NCBI RefSeq assembly: GCF_024868665.1
Contig: NC_079902.1
Span: 11,746,550 to 11,810,549, forward strand
Length of the DNA stretch: 64,000 bases
DNA from: Triplophysa rosa
Taxonomy: Eukaryota > Chordata > Actinopteri > Cypriniformes > Nemacheilidae
Direction of reading: 5' to 3'
Translations under genes and position numbers: made by a program
The notes under the pieces: generated by a model
Databases searched by the model: none
Told to the model about the DNA's origin: nothing
The model's input: only the letters and a program-made list of their open reading frames with translations
Part shown: in pieces, positions 45,866 through 57,929 of the stretch
Layout of the letters: each line of letters begins with the position of its first letter
Numbering within the stretch: position 1 is the first letter of the stretch

Positions 45866-48800
45866 ATGCATCTAATTGCAAAATACCTGACTGTGACTAT
45901 TTACACATGGATTTTTGTCTCTTCTCACATTCATGCAGGTAAAATAATTCAGAATTTTACTTTATTATTATATAGATTGTAATAATAGATTTTAATATTA
46001 TCATCATTCCTACTTGCATTTTGTCCATGTGAAATTGAAACTATCAATGGATTATTAATATGCAAATACAGTTGATTAAATTGTTCCAAACCCAGATTAC
46101 AAATTAGATTTTTAATCTGTATTATAACTTTTAGCTGGACCTAATTCAAGCCTATGGGGGAGGAAGGTGAATTTTCTGAGTGGATCCTGTTTTTGGCAGC
46201 TGAATAAGAGTTGTATGATACCCCCTCTAGAGGAACTGAGCGTGTGTGTTGACCTCAGGAGAAATATTAGTACTTCAGAATGGACTGCTTTTGACTACAA
46301 GGGTCCCGGGGGACAACACGTGGAACTTGGCTTAGCCGGGGTCGGGGGCAATTTAAAAGCCTCAATTTTTGGGCAGGAATGGATAGTTGCATACGATCTG
46401 CCCTTAAACACCTGGCACACTGTTTGTCTTACATGGTCAAGTCATGCTAGACTTTTCCAGGTGATCGTCGATGGATCTAATTACACATTTCATTTAAATG
46501 AAACATTTCCAAGGTTCCTTGCCACAAATGGAACCCTGACTTTGGGAGTATCACATCGTTTTGTTGGAGGTGTAATAGACTTTGAGACTGGGAAAAACTT
46601 GCTTGGGTATCTGTACCTGTTCAGAATGTGGGGAGAGCAGTTGAGCGCTCAGCAACTGGAAGCATGGAAATGTGTAGATGGGAACATTGTGATGTGGAGA
46701 GAGCAAGACTGGAAGTATCAGGGATGCCCACCAGTGCCAGACGCAAGTTTGAAATGTGGTAAGATAATATTTTCTTTCTCTCTTTCTCAAGATGTAACCA
46801 GTACAGTATATTTGCAGGAATGAATACATAAAACTCATGTAACTTGTGATGTGAGACATTGATGTTTAATGAACTTTTAACCCATTTCAGAATGGTCAAA
46901 ATATCAAATTAAAATGAACACGTCTATTACACAAAAGACCAATAAGTACAACACTGAGAATGAAATGAAGGAGATCGTTCTTACTTGGGTAAGATTGTGG
47001 TTTTTTTTATTACCATTTGATCTATAATAAAACATTTTGTGTTTTTACATTTTGTGTCCAATATTTCAGCTTAGGCATGTTTTCCCTCAAAGCATATCAG
47101 TGCATTCTTTATTCCTATCACATTTAAGGTAACACTTAAATATTTTTAGTTTTATTTAAATACAGTTTTGCATAATTCCATGGCTCAAACAACTGTACAG
47201 TCACCTGAAGATTATTTCACAGTGTCTTATTTTTTATCCTCCCATGTAATCTTTGCTCCAATTTAGCTCTCAAACAATTGATGGTTTAAATCGATACATT
47301 AATGAGGACATTCAGGTGCAGTATTACACAACATTATATAACACTTTGCACAACAATGACTCAAATGTTGACAAATACTGTGTTAATATTATATTATGTC
47401 TTATAGGGTAGAGGAAATCAGTCAAACAAGAAACAATGGTAAGTTCCCAAATTTCCCAGACAATAAGTTTCATGTAAAATATGTTGTGTACATGACAGTA
47501 TGTGAACTCTTTCCAACCCTTTTGTTGTTCAAGGTTTGACTGTCTGGTGTTTGTGAGAGCGGTACCTGGAGCTGATGTAGGTGAAACAGAGGCTAAGATA
47601 CAGAAGCTCCTTAAACCTTCTTACAACCATGACAAAAACATCATCCTAAAAACAGATCCAACATCTATAAACGTCCTCTCAGTAGGTGGGTGGGTGGGGG
47701 TGGTTGATTATTTTTGTGACAGTGTTCAGTATATTAAACTTAATCTATTTTTTATTTTGAAGCCCACTTTCCCAATGTGACTTTGGATCCTGCTTTGACT
47801 ACTGCTGTTGCTACCAAGAATCCTGACACAGAAAATACACACATTGTAACATCAGGTTAGAGCAATCTAGAGCTTCATTTCCAGCGCAAACAGGACATTT
47901 GAAAAAATGCTGGGTTATTTCCAACTCCGTGTTGGGTCAAAAAGGGACAAACCCAACCCGGGTTGTAAATGAACCCATGCTGGGTTATGTTGTTTTAACA
48001 CTTTGGGTCAAATTTAAACCCAACTGATGGGGTTTGTCCCATTTTGACCCAACGCTGAGTTAAAAATAACCCAGTATTTTTATAGTGTAACTAATATAAA
48101 TGATTTTTTAACAAAGACAGTAACACTTACACCATTTAAATGTATTAAAATGTTAAAGAAAGCTGTATAATCGCATTTTGTTTCTGCCAAATCATCTGTA
48201 GTAACTCAGACATCCTTACAGACAAGGGAAATGGAAAATACAAATTGTTCAACTATTTTAAAACCAGACAGAGGTAAATAAAATACCGGCATGACATATA
48301 CAGTAGCACATCCTTTTTATATTTTGCATTATTTTATTTACCAATAAATTCCAGCTGAAAAATTTGTTGCACTAAGTCATTTTATCGTTTCTCTTACTCT
48401 TGCACAGAAAATATAATTATTAAATGCAGCATTGTTCTAATTTCGTGTGAAGTGATGCTTGCTAATGCAAATAACTATGACGATTCATGTCGAAATTTAT
48501 GACGAAAAGCTTTAAGCGGTTAAAGATAAAAGGATAAATAAAGATTACACAGACATGAGGTAACAGAGTGTTTAGACTCTGAACCTGTTGGGTCGGTGCT
48601 CATACTATAGGCTTCAGAATAGCATGGAGGTGGGCTCTTTTCACTTAGACCTGCTGTATGCAGTATATCTCCCAATTTGTCCTTTGTCAACCACGCTTTA
48701 ATACTGTGAGATTAAGTTTTGCTTTTTGCACGGGCAAGCACCACTCACATTTTTTAGAAATGCAAATCTTAGTTTTAATCCACTGATGTTTCATCAGATT

Positions 48801-51800
48801 TTGGAGACACTTTTTTCAGAGTCTATCTCAACCTTACAGTGAGCGACAATATCACATCCCCCAAAAACACACTGCAGCAATGGGTGAGTAAAGATTCTAA
48901 AATTCTAGAATTTCTAAAAGCCTTGACCACAGCAGACCTTTGCATTTAATGTGCTTCTTTTGTCACCAGCTTCAACAAACACTGGGAGATCAAGGAATGG
49001 AACCATTGAATCTTGTACTAGCAGGATTTCCAAAGTATTTGTCTCAGCCTGACCATTTACATTTTAAATGAATACTAATGTTTTTCTGCTCTATAACAGT
49101 AACATTAAATGATTTTCAGGTACATCAGCAGTTTTCATGTTAAAGCTCCTGGAAAAGTGGATGCCATACAGACACAGAGGCTGATTTTTGATCTGTTAAG
49201 AAACGGATACGCGAACGATTCAATTACTATTAAAGTTCCAAATGATGAAGTCAGCGTCCTCCATATAGGTATTCTGTCGTTTCTGATTAGCAAATCTTGC
49301 ACTCATGTTAGACGTTACATGTAAAGTTGTTATGCATGTTATATGTTTATGTAGAACCGGGTATTTGTCCTGAGGAAATTACGCACACAGTGTATGGTAT
49401 ATACATATGGCCTGACATGATGGCTCAAACCCCATATTCTATGTGGTGTGTGAAAGGCAAGGAAAGTGCTACAAGGTTTTGGTACGTATACTACATTTAA
49501 ACATAAAACAATGAATCTATAAAATGTACTAAATTTAACACTGTTAATGTGACTTGTGGGAGTTCAATTTTTTGTTATCAGATCTCTGTTTCAGATAAAT
49601 GTTGCTCGTCTCTATAGAAACAGTTCAATGGCTTTGCTCAGATAATACTTGCTTTCCATCTGTGTATCTTGCGTCATTTTGCACACACTCTATACACACA
49701 ATCCTGTGCCGGCTTTACTGATTAATATGTGTTATCTTAGACATGGGAAGCAATATCCTTTAATTTAATAATAAGCTATGCTCAGACGCACCCTGACAAA
49801 CATTAATTCTAACTGACTTGGATGGCTTTGTCGCTGACAGACCAAAACAAAAATGGCTTTTATTAGCATAACAAAGTCAGGAGAATGTGTTTATAATAAC
49901 AGAATGTAGTAATGTGATAATAGAACTGTTAATAAAAGAGGCATAAAGTAACTTCTCCAACACGGTCTGAGATTAGAATCTGTCACATTTAACACATTTC
50001 TTTTAGTAAATTAAACGGGGAGACTGACAGAGCAGTCTGGGACCCAGCAGACATGAGCATGTGCATGACGACTGTATCAGATTTCGATGATCTGGAAAAT
50101 ATTGAAGTTACAGCTAGTAAGTATCAATATGAGTCTATACATCAATATTTTTTAGCCAAAAGCCAATATTTATCTCTTTCTTTGATGCTTCTTTTCCCAG
50201 ACAATTCAGCAGATATTGTGAATGTGATCGAGGATCTGTTGAAGGACGAGAACAGTCTGACTGATGCACAGCTGGACATTATTATTGATAAACTGTCTGC
50301 GGTTACTAAGATCGCAACCTTGACCGCAGTGCTGGCCAGCAGCATTACTAATATACTTTCAAACATCTGTGAATATACAACCAACCTCGGCCAAGTCACC
50401 AATGAGTATGCAAACATACCTAAAGAAACCGTTTTTTTCAATATCAGGTCATAATTTTATGTGAAAACATGAATTTCTATAAATATAGGTCTAAGGCTTC
50501 CATTTAGCAGCATCATTACAGATACAGTATATTACCAGAATAAGAATTTATTTAAGTGAAGATTTAATGAATTAATATGAATTAACAAACATTCTTCTTA
50601 TTAATGTAACATTTCTTCCTTTAAAACCCTTTTAAATACTAAAAGTTTCTGTTAACGGCTCTGTTCTCTTTGTTGGCAGAATACTGTATATCACAGACCT
50701 CATGGGAGACAGAACGGTATTCACAGGATCTTATCATAACATGACAGCACCTTCATTGGCACTGCAGCTGATCAACCCAGACACCTCACAGTTCCACGGC
50801 CTCACATTTGGAGTGTCCTCCTTTCAGACTGGTCTCACCCCTGAGGTGAGAGACAAAGACTCTATATCTAACACTGCATGGCACCAAGATCATTATGGAA
50901 ACTTTAGACTCTTAGCGAGAAATAGAGTTGTGATATTAAAATGTCACAGTACTTTTACAAGTGTTTTTTTTTCACACGGCAAGGTTGCTTTGTCCTTGTG
51001 TGGCGAGTGTGATTCAAGAGTTATTTTAGCACCATTTATATTTACAAGTGTGATACTCACTCTTACCACCAGGTGACTTTAGATCTTAAAATGTGAGTCA
51101 GTGAGATGTGAATCTTTTTAGTCCTTTGGTCTTTTTATGAATTGACATACATATTCATAGTAAACACAAGGTAATAATGATAATCCAAATGTGTTCAACC
51201 TATATTTTCTGTCAGCTACACTTCAAGTAAAAATAAAAGGTCAATGGTTATAATAAGCATTTTCTCATTTCTTTGTAGATATATTTCAACAGGGCGTTTT
51301 CAGAGCAGACAGACACAGCAGATGTGGCATCCATATCTTTACCTTCAACTGTAGAGAACTTTTTCCCAAACAGTGAAGCCATACCTCGTGTCCAGTTCCA
51401 TTTTTATGGCAAAAAAAATCTCTTTCAGGTAAATGTATAAGTAATTTTTGCTAAAAAATTATTAAAAAAATAAAACTAATAAAATAAAATAAAAATATGA
51501 ATGAACATTTTTTTTCTAGAGCGCTCAAAGCAACATGATGCTGAATTCTTACGTGGTGTCTGCCAGTATCACCAACGCCACAGTGAGTGACCTTGAGATT
51601 CCAGTGGTGGTCACGTTCCAACATCTCCAACAAAAAGAGGTCTGCGTGAACACAAGCCACCAGTCTTTTGTCAATAAAGACGTTTTACTATCTTCCTCAA
51701 CATGTGTAACATAAATATACAGAAAAACGCATCTAGATTCTAGATCTTTTCTTTCTTTGCAGGATCAGGCCATTGTCAAATGTGTCTACTGGGATTTAAA

Positions 51801-54044
51801 TAAGAACAGTGAGTAATGTCAAGCACACTTTTACAAAGACACATTTGTAAGTTCATGTGTGCTGGACAGTGAAGGTTTGTGTGCCTGACAGATGGAATAG
51901 GAGGATGGAACGATGAAGGATGTGAGATTAAGAGGTCTAACGCCACTTACACACTGTGTTACTGTGATCATCTCACACATTTTGGAGTTCTTCTGGTGAG
52001 TTCACACTGTGTGCCCAACAGTATTACTGGCATAAAGTGCACTGACATCAGATCAGAGTTTCACTTCATTTTTAGCTGGGTGATTTTGTTTTTGGAGTCG
52101 TACAAGGTCAAAATAAAAACCCAACCATTTGTATATCCATATAGTTCATAATGACCCCAAGTTTCCATGAAACATCTGGGAAATTACATTGTATTGTAAG
52201 ATGTGCTTATTTACATAATACATGTCTAATTGTTTTTGTTTTAATTGTTTGACTTTCCCCTTGTCTTTCAGGATATCTCTAAAACCCCAATAAATCCAGA
52301 AGATGAGAAGATTCTAACTGTCATCTCTTATCTGGGTTGTGGCGTATCTTCCATCTTTCTTGGAGTCACGTTGCTTACCTACGTGGCCTTTGAGTGAGTG
52401 CCACAGCAAACCAGAATCATTCTGGTCATTTCTATCATTGAGCAGCGAAAAAAATGGACATGAATTGACAGATCTTTTTGCAGCTGAACGATGCTGCTAA
52501 CGTTCTGTACTATGCTCAAGATACAGATGGAAAATGCAGTTTTCATTTGATTTACAGTATTATGCCACATTGTTTTTTCCTTGTTTGATGTTCTAACACA
52601 GGAAACTGAGGAGGGACAATCCATCAAAGATCCTTATTAACCTCTCAGTGGCCTTGCTAGGGCTGAACATGTTTTTCCTGGTAAACTCCTGGTTTGCCTC
52701 TTTAGACAGCGATGGGCTCTGTATTGCTGTCGCTGCCATTCTGCATTACTTCCTCTTGGCTGCCTTTACCTGGATGGGACTAGAGGCCATCAATATGTAT
52801 CTGGCCTTGGTCAAGGTCTTTAATGCATATGTACCTTCTTACATCCTTAAATTCTGTGCTCTTGGATGGGGTGAGACATTAAGAATGCTAAATTCCTCAA
52901 TGTCAAAGTTGCAATTTTCTTTTTAAAAAATATTTGTATAGGTAGCAGTACAAATTTCCTTAAATTGTGGTTGCAGGTTCACCTCTGATAGTTGTGAGTT
53001 TGGTACTTGCCATTGACACAGAATCTTATGGCAGCAGTGTTACCAGAACACTTCTTGAGAAATCCACTCCCTTGTAGGTGGCATTTTTTTAACACAAGCG
53101 TCAGTATTACAACTGAGCTATTACAGCCTGCATGCACAAATAAACTTATGCATGTATTTTCCATCCATATTCTCTCAGTTGCTGGATAAAGAATGATGTG
53201 ACTTTTTACACAACGGTGGTTTCATTCGTGATCCTGATACTGGTCTGTAATATTGGCGTGTTCACTGTGGTGCTCGTGCAGATCCGCAAAATGCAGGTCA
53301 ATAAGCCCACCGGCAGCAGAAAAGGACTACTGCACGACCTGCGTGTGGTGATCAGCCTCACCTTCCTGCTGGGACTGACCTGGTTACCAGCCTTCTTTGC
53401 TTGGGGTCCTGCCAAAACACCTCTCCTATACCTGTTCTCCATCCTAAACAGTCTTCAAGGTAACAGTGAGTGCGCCATATGCCTAGGGAGAGAAGGTTTC
53501 TAATGCAGTATGTGTAATAGACGTAATGCAGATTGTTAAAACTGATCAAGTAAACATGCAATATTCCAATGTTTAAAAACTAAGATAATATATTATTTTT
53601 AGATCTTTGGACCAATGCATTGTATTGTATTGTATTTCAGGATTCTTTATCTTCCTGTTTTATTGTTTGATGAAAGACAATGTAAGGAAACAGTGGAGGA
53701 TACACCTCTGCTGTGGAAGATTCAGACTCACTGAATACTCAGGTTCGGCTCAGATATGTTCTAAAATGTTCAAAAAGGAAACAGCATCTCATATGCAATA
53801 TTTACCAATTTTAACATAGTTAAGCCTATTTGAAAAAGAGAAAAACATTAAAAAGATGTTTGATTTTTGACTAGATTGGAGCCGCTCTGTGTCATTGGGG
53901 GCCAAAGTAAAAGGAGGTCTGCAAGTATCACCATGTATAAAGTCAGAGACCACCAGTGACAGGAAGATCTCTGAGTGCTCACACTCAGGGTCCAGTCACG
54001 ATCAGGTTTGCTTGACGCAGAACAGGAAGAAGTCTTCTGTGTAA
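45866..54044 (+). CDS. adgrg4: Adhesion G protein-coupled receptor, ADGRG4 (GPR112) type, complete 26-exon model
   Basis: Surface receptor with a self-cleaving extracellular part. Coding exons: 45866-45938, 46135-46758, 46891-46988, 47070-47128, 47267-47315, 47407-47438, 47534-47685, 47763-47855, 48202-48273, 48798-48883, 48970-49034, 49120-49268, 49355-49481, 50007-50116, 50201-50447, 50680-50845, 51279-51428, 51520-51639, 51763-51808, 51892-51995, 52272-52393, 52602-52870, 52977-53073, 53179-53459, 53641-53742, 53875-54044. All phases agree and sum to 3,663 nt, 1,220 residues. Residues 1-24 are a signal peptide; 25-232 a pentraxin domain; about 560-874 GAIN with a GPS (cleavage HL/T at 867/868); 875-1,164 seven helices; then a Ser-rich tail. 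The pentraxin and helix sequence ([20 protein letters not shown]) point to ADGRG4. It is much shorter than mammalian ADGRG4. Exon 15 uses a weak donor. Confidence 0.88.
47905..48085. mobile_element. MITE in intron 8 of adgrg4
   Basis: AATGCTGGGTTATTT...GGGACAAACCC at the left is mirrored by GGGTTTGTCCC...AAAATAACCCAGTATTT at the right. The CCCAAC/GTTGGG-rich repeat is common in fish introns. It does not touch the splice sites. Confidence 0.75.
51955..51995 (+). other. GPS autoproteolysis site of adgrg4 (end of exon 20)
   Basis: The codons give [13 protein letters not shown]. Cleavage between Leu and Thr would free the tethered agonist that starts THFGVLLDIS. The conserved Cys and Trp residues of the GPS are in exons 19 and 20 (CVYWD, GWNDEGC). 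Confidence 0.88.
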
Positions 54045-54084
54045 TATTTTCTTTCTACTTTACAGCATATATTCATTTTGTTAT

Positions 54085-54090
54085 AATAAA
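54085..54090 (+). terminator. Polyadenylation signal of adgrg4
   Basis: AATAAA lies 41 bp after the stop codon, followed by T-rich sequence. Confidence 0.6.
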
Positions 54091-54309
54091 GTTTTTATTA
54101 TAGGAGACATTATCCTATACTTATTATATTAGTTCTTAGTATATTATAGGCTATCACTGCTCAGTATATAGGTTTCTTTTTTCATTTATTTCAATCTGCC
54201 TTCATGTGCATTTTTTGTTTTTACCAAAACTTTGGACATTTAGCAACCGTTTTTTTACAGTTTTATTTTTAACAGAAAATATGTGTTGTTTAATAGAGAA
54301 TTAATGAAG

Positions 54310-54823
54310 TGATCTGTTACGAGTATAGTGTCATTACAGAAAAAATGTATTAATCTTAAATCTAAAAATAAAATGAATTTAATTACTTTTCCCTTGAAAA
54401 AGTAAAGTAAGGGATTATGCTTATTTTTGTAATTTAATTACAGTTACTTCTGATGTAATTAAACTAAACACTTTGTGTAATATATGTGTGTGCAATAGTG
54501 GAATTGACATTAACAATTCAAAGTCTAACTTTAAAATCCATGCTTTAATGTATAATTCTCACATTTGTAATACTTTGGTCAGTTAATAATACTACTTTAT
54601 GTAGCTTAATATTATTTATTTGAATGAATTAAAAGAGCCGTTTCATGTCTATCCTTGAATCACTTAACTAATCAACGTTGATATAGGAAATAGAAAGTAA
54701 TTAGTAATAAGTAATTAAATACTTTTTGTAGAGAGTAATTTGTACAGTAATCTAATTTCACTATTGAATATGTAATTAGTAACTAGTAATTAATTCCTTT
54801 TCAGAGTAACTCGCCCAGCACTG
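54310..54823. repeat. Dispersed teleost repeat ending in CTCGCCCAGCACTG
   Basis: The right part (AGTAATTAGTAACTAG..., AGAGTAACTCGCCCAGCACTG) is a widespread fish repeat of AGTAATTA type. A related right end is found at 62,340-62,490. The left boundary is vague. Confidence 0.55.
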
Positions 54824-55235
54824 CATACAACTTTTGTTTGGAAATGGGGAAAGGTGGCAATTTATCAGTATTCAAAAAAGCAGAATAGCAGTATGCCTGT
54901 TCTTTAGCAATAAAAAATCATTTAAATACCATATGTTAGTTCACAATACTGTCCAGTAACTGGGTTTTGATAACATTTCATGTGGTTGTGTTGTTGTATA
55001 AACATTTATTGTATTATGATTAAATTATTGTGGCATTAAAGATATGTGACAATTGTAAATGTTATTATCAATTGAATTTGGAATGTCTACAGAAAAATGA
55101 ATTCGACAACATATGCCCTGAAGAAACATGAGTTCTGTGTCCTCTTTTCAGACCGAGAGTTGACGGTTGAATGGTCTAACTTGTTTAGGCACATTCTGCT
55201 CATACTGGTTAAAGTGCAGAGATTACGCCCCAACA

Positions 55236-55244
55236 TATAAAAGG
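55236..55244 (+). promoter_or_regulatory. TATA box of vgll1
   Basis: TATAAAAGG is a canonical TATA box. The following 160 bp end in a perfect splice donor, so transcription likely starts near 55,265. Confidence 0.6.
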
Positions 55245-55264
55245 CAGAAAGTGAACTAGTTTAT

Positions 55265-55405
55265 TTTAGTCTAACTTTTTTCAAAGAGAAACATCAAGAA
55301 AAGCAACAGTTAGACATTTAGCAGTGTATTATCTCTCATGGAACAGGTGGATATTCCCATTACCTCATCAACTGAACTTATTGCAGATTTATAGACTCGT
55401 TGTAC
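55265..55405 (+). other. Untranslated leader exon of vgll1
   Basis: The exon ends TTGTAC before GTAAGTAA (donor at 55,406). It contains a short upstream frame of 17 codons beginning MEQVDIPITSS that stops before the donor. The start is inferred from the TATA box. Confidence 0.5.
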
Positions 55406-56376
55406 GTAAGTAAAAATCTGTTTCGTTTTATTTGTGGTTATTTCTACAACAATAATATTTCATTATTTATGAATAACAGCAAAAATAGCCATAATTTTAT
55501 GTATATTATTAAGTACATCAAGAATATTGAATTAATACAATATTTACTTACTATTGTGATTTGAATTAACTATTTAATATTATTTTGTACCTCACGTATG
55601 GTATAATGTTGAAGTGTATTTTGAGGAAATGCTGTGCAAAGAGATGCAGGTGCATATTTAATGCATATTATTATGCTGCATCAAAAAGCAATTGCATTTA
55701 TGGTTAAAACATTATGTTTAGCAACTGCGCAAATAAAAACAACTTTGAGTTCATTACCTGGCAAGCCACAAGTCACAGCTGTGTAATATCTATCTCACTC
55801 AACGTCCACAATGCTGATATGTACATACTGTACATGTAAATAATGTTGATATGAAAATGTTGCATTAAAGATCAATTTCTATTCAATAACATTTACTTTT
55901 GTTGGGTTTACATGACTATTTCAAGTCACCATATAATATTGTCTTAAATAAAACAGACGAAATACAGTTACATATGGTATTTTATATTTTACATGTATTT
56001 CATAGATTTATATACGCTCTACACTTGTCAATTACTCTCTATTTAATTAACCTTAATATTTCAGTCAAAAATATATAGCTGCTGCAATTCATAAATAATT
56101 AATTTATATAAGTATTAACATTTTAGTCAAATAAAAATGTATAAATCTGCATTGTCCCCCTCCAAAGCCCATACCCTAGTTTCACTCATCAGTAACATAC
56201 AAAGATTACATAACATAGAAAGTTATGGCACATTATTGGATTTTCTTTATTAAAGGAAGATTTAATTTAATGCAATATTGACAATAATCAGTCGATGCTG
56301 TCGAATAGATGAAGTGATTTATGGCTATGATACGTGTTCACTAATACATGGGGCATGGTTACCTCAGTACCTATAG

Positions 56377-57179
56377 ATGATGGAGGATCTCAGGAACCAG
56401 GTAGCTGAGAAGACTGAAGTGCAGTCAGGTAGTGTGCTTCTCACCTACTTTCAAGGAGACATTAGCAGCATGGTGGATGAACATTTCACTCGGGCACTCA
56501 GCAAAGCAACTAAACCGAAGGGAGAACGCTCTAAAAACAAACGAAACCAGAAATCTGCTCATACAAGTAACTCTTCCTTGCATTTCACACATAACCCCTG
56601 ACCTGTTAGTATACAAGCAACAAAACTCCTTTTGATTTTTTAGATGATTCAGATCAATGGGAATCACATTCACAAACAGTATTCCAGTCCATGTTTTCTC
56701 CAGAACGACTCCAGCGAGGAACAAGCAGCAATCCTCAATCAAGCCCTCATGGGTCATTGAATCACCTTCCAAACAACGCCCTCATTTGGCCCGGAGGTTC
56801 TAGACAGGACACAGGTCTGGTTCTGCCCCCCATGGTTCACCCCTCAGCTGTATCCACTGAGGGTTTGAAGGTGGCAGAACACAAGTACACTAATTCTCTG
56901 TTAAACTTGCTTCACAATGATCAACCTGACATTGGCTCAGTCATGGTGGCCCCATCCAAACAAGAGCTAATATCTGGATGGACTAAGTATCCTGGATTCA
57001 GTAACCAGATGAATACTGATATCAGCTTTGATTCTGGTACACGCTATTATCTATAGCCTATAATCTGTTGCACCAATTTGTTTAATATTTAATATTTGTT
57101 TCATTATGTTAATTATGCAAATTCTGATTCCATTTTAGGAGTGCAGGTGATAGAAAAGAAGAATATTTATTGGTATTAA
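56377..57179 (+). CDS. vgll1: Vestigial-like 1, TEAD transcription co-factor
   Basis: Vestigial-like proteins bind TEAD factors in the nucleus through the short Tondu motif. Coding exons are 56377-56566, 56644-57036 and 57139-57179, all with GT/AG borders and consistent phase, giving 207 residues. Residues 19-42 ([20 protein letters not shown] and RAL) are the Tondu motif, very close to VGLL1-3. The middle is Ser/Pro-rich without a domain. The last exon ends KKNIYWY, like the aromatic C-terminus I associate with other vestigial-like proteins. If the donor at 57,037 were skipped, the frame would stop at 57,056. VGLL1 lies downstream of ADGRG4 in human too, which supports the paralogue call. 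Confidence 0.85.
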
Positions 57180-57580
57180 ATGAAGGTAAATTGAGATTTT
57201 AATGAGAGGACAAGGAATTCTGTCATCTCTCTTTCGCTGAAGAAGTGACTTAAGGACTTTGCAATGCTTAACCCGGAGGCTTCTGTGGGCAACCTGTTCA
57301 GAAACAAGCTCTGCGTGTACCACAGAAAAGAAGATTGTACAAGAGTATTGCCTCAGGCAATTTGGTTGAAGACATTTTACACGTACACAGAAACACACGC
57401 AAACAACAGAATAATCTGTATTTTTCTACTGTATATGTCACAAAATCAAATGAGTTTTATGCATATTAAGGAATGATTTATCTTGTGCAACTGGGCACAT
57501 TTCTTGTTGTTGGAAGATTTTACAGCACACGTCTGACAGACTCATGATCAAACCTGTTAGGCAGCCTGGTCTGGGCTTTA

Positions 57581-57586
57581 AATAAA
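57581..57586 (+). terminator. Polyadenylation signal of vgll1
   Basis: AATAAA lies about 400 bp after the stop codon and is the first clear signal in that 3' region. Confidence 0.5.
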
Positions 57587-57929
57587 CTTTGAAAAATATG
57601 ATTTGAAAAATTATCTGTTGACTTTATTGAACTATATACTGACATCTTATTCTATTCAGTAGTCTTAAAGATATTAGCAGAGTATTTCTTCATTTATATA
57701 TTAAATTTACATCAGTGCTGACAATTCTTCAATTTGAGTTTAATCTGCAGTTATCTGTGCGTCTTTAAATGGCGAAATGCGCATTTTGCCGCTGCCGCAG
57801 TTAATCTGACTCAGATAATCTCTACCTTTGATTTAACCACTCCTCAAACTCGAGCTGGCCTGCTTTGGCCCAAGGTATTCAGCGGGCCAAAAAAACCTGG
57901 CCGTTGGCCCAGAGTAAGTCCCAGGCAGG

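Noticed and set aside
46551..46899. Minus-strand ORFs opposite adgrg4 exon 2
   Set aside because: They are shadows of the pentraxin exon and cross its splice donor.
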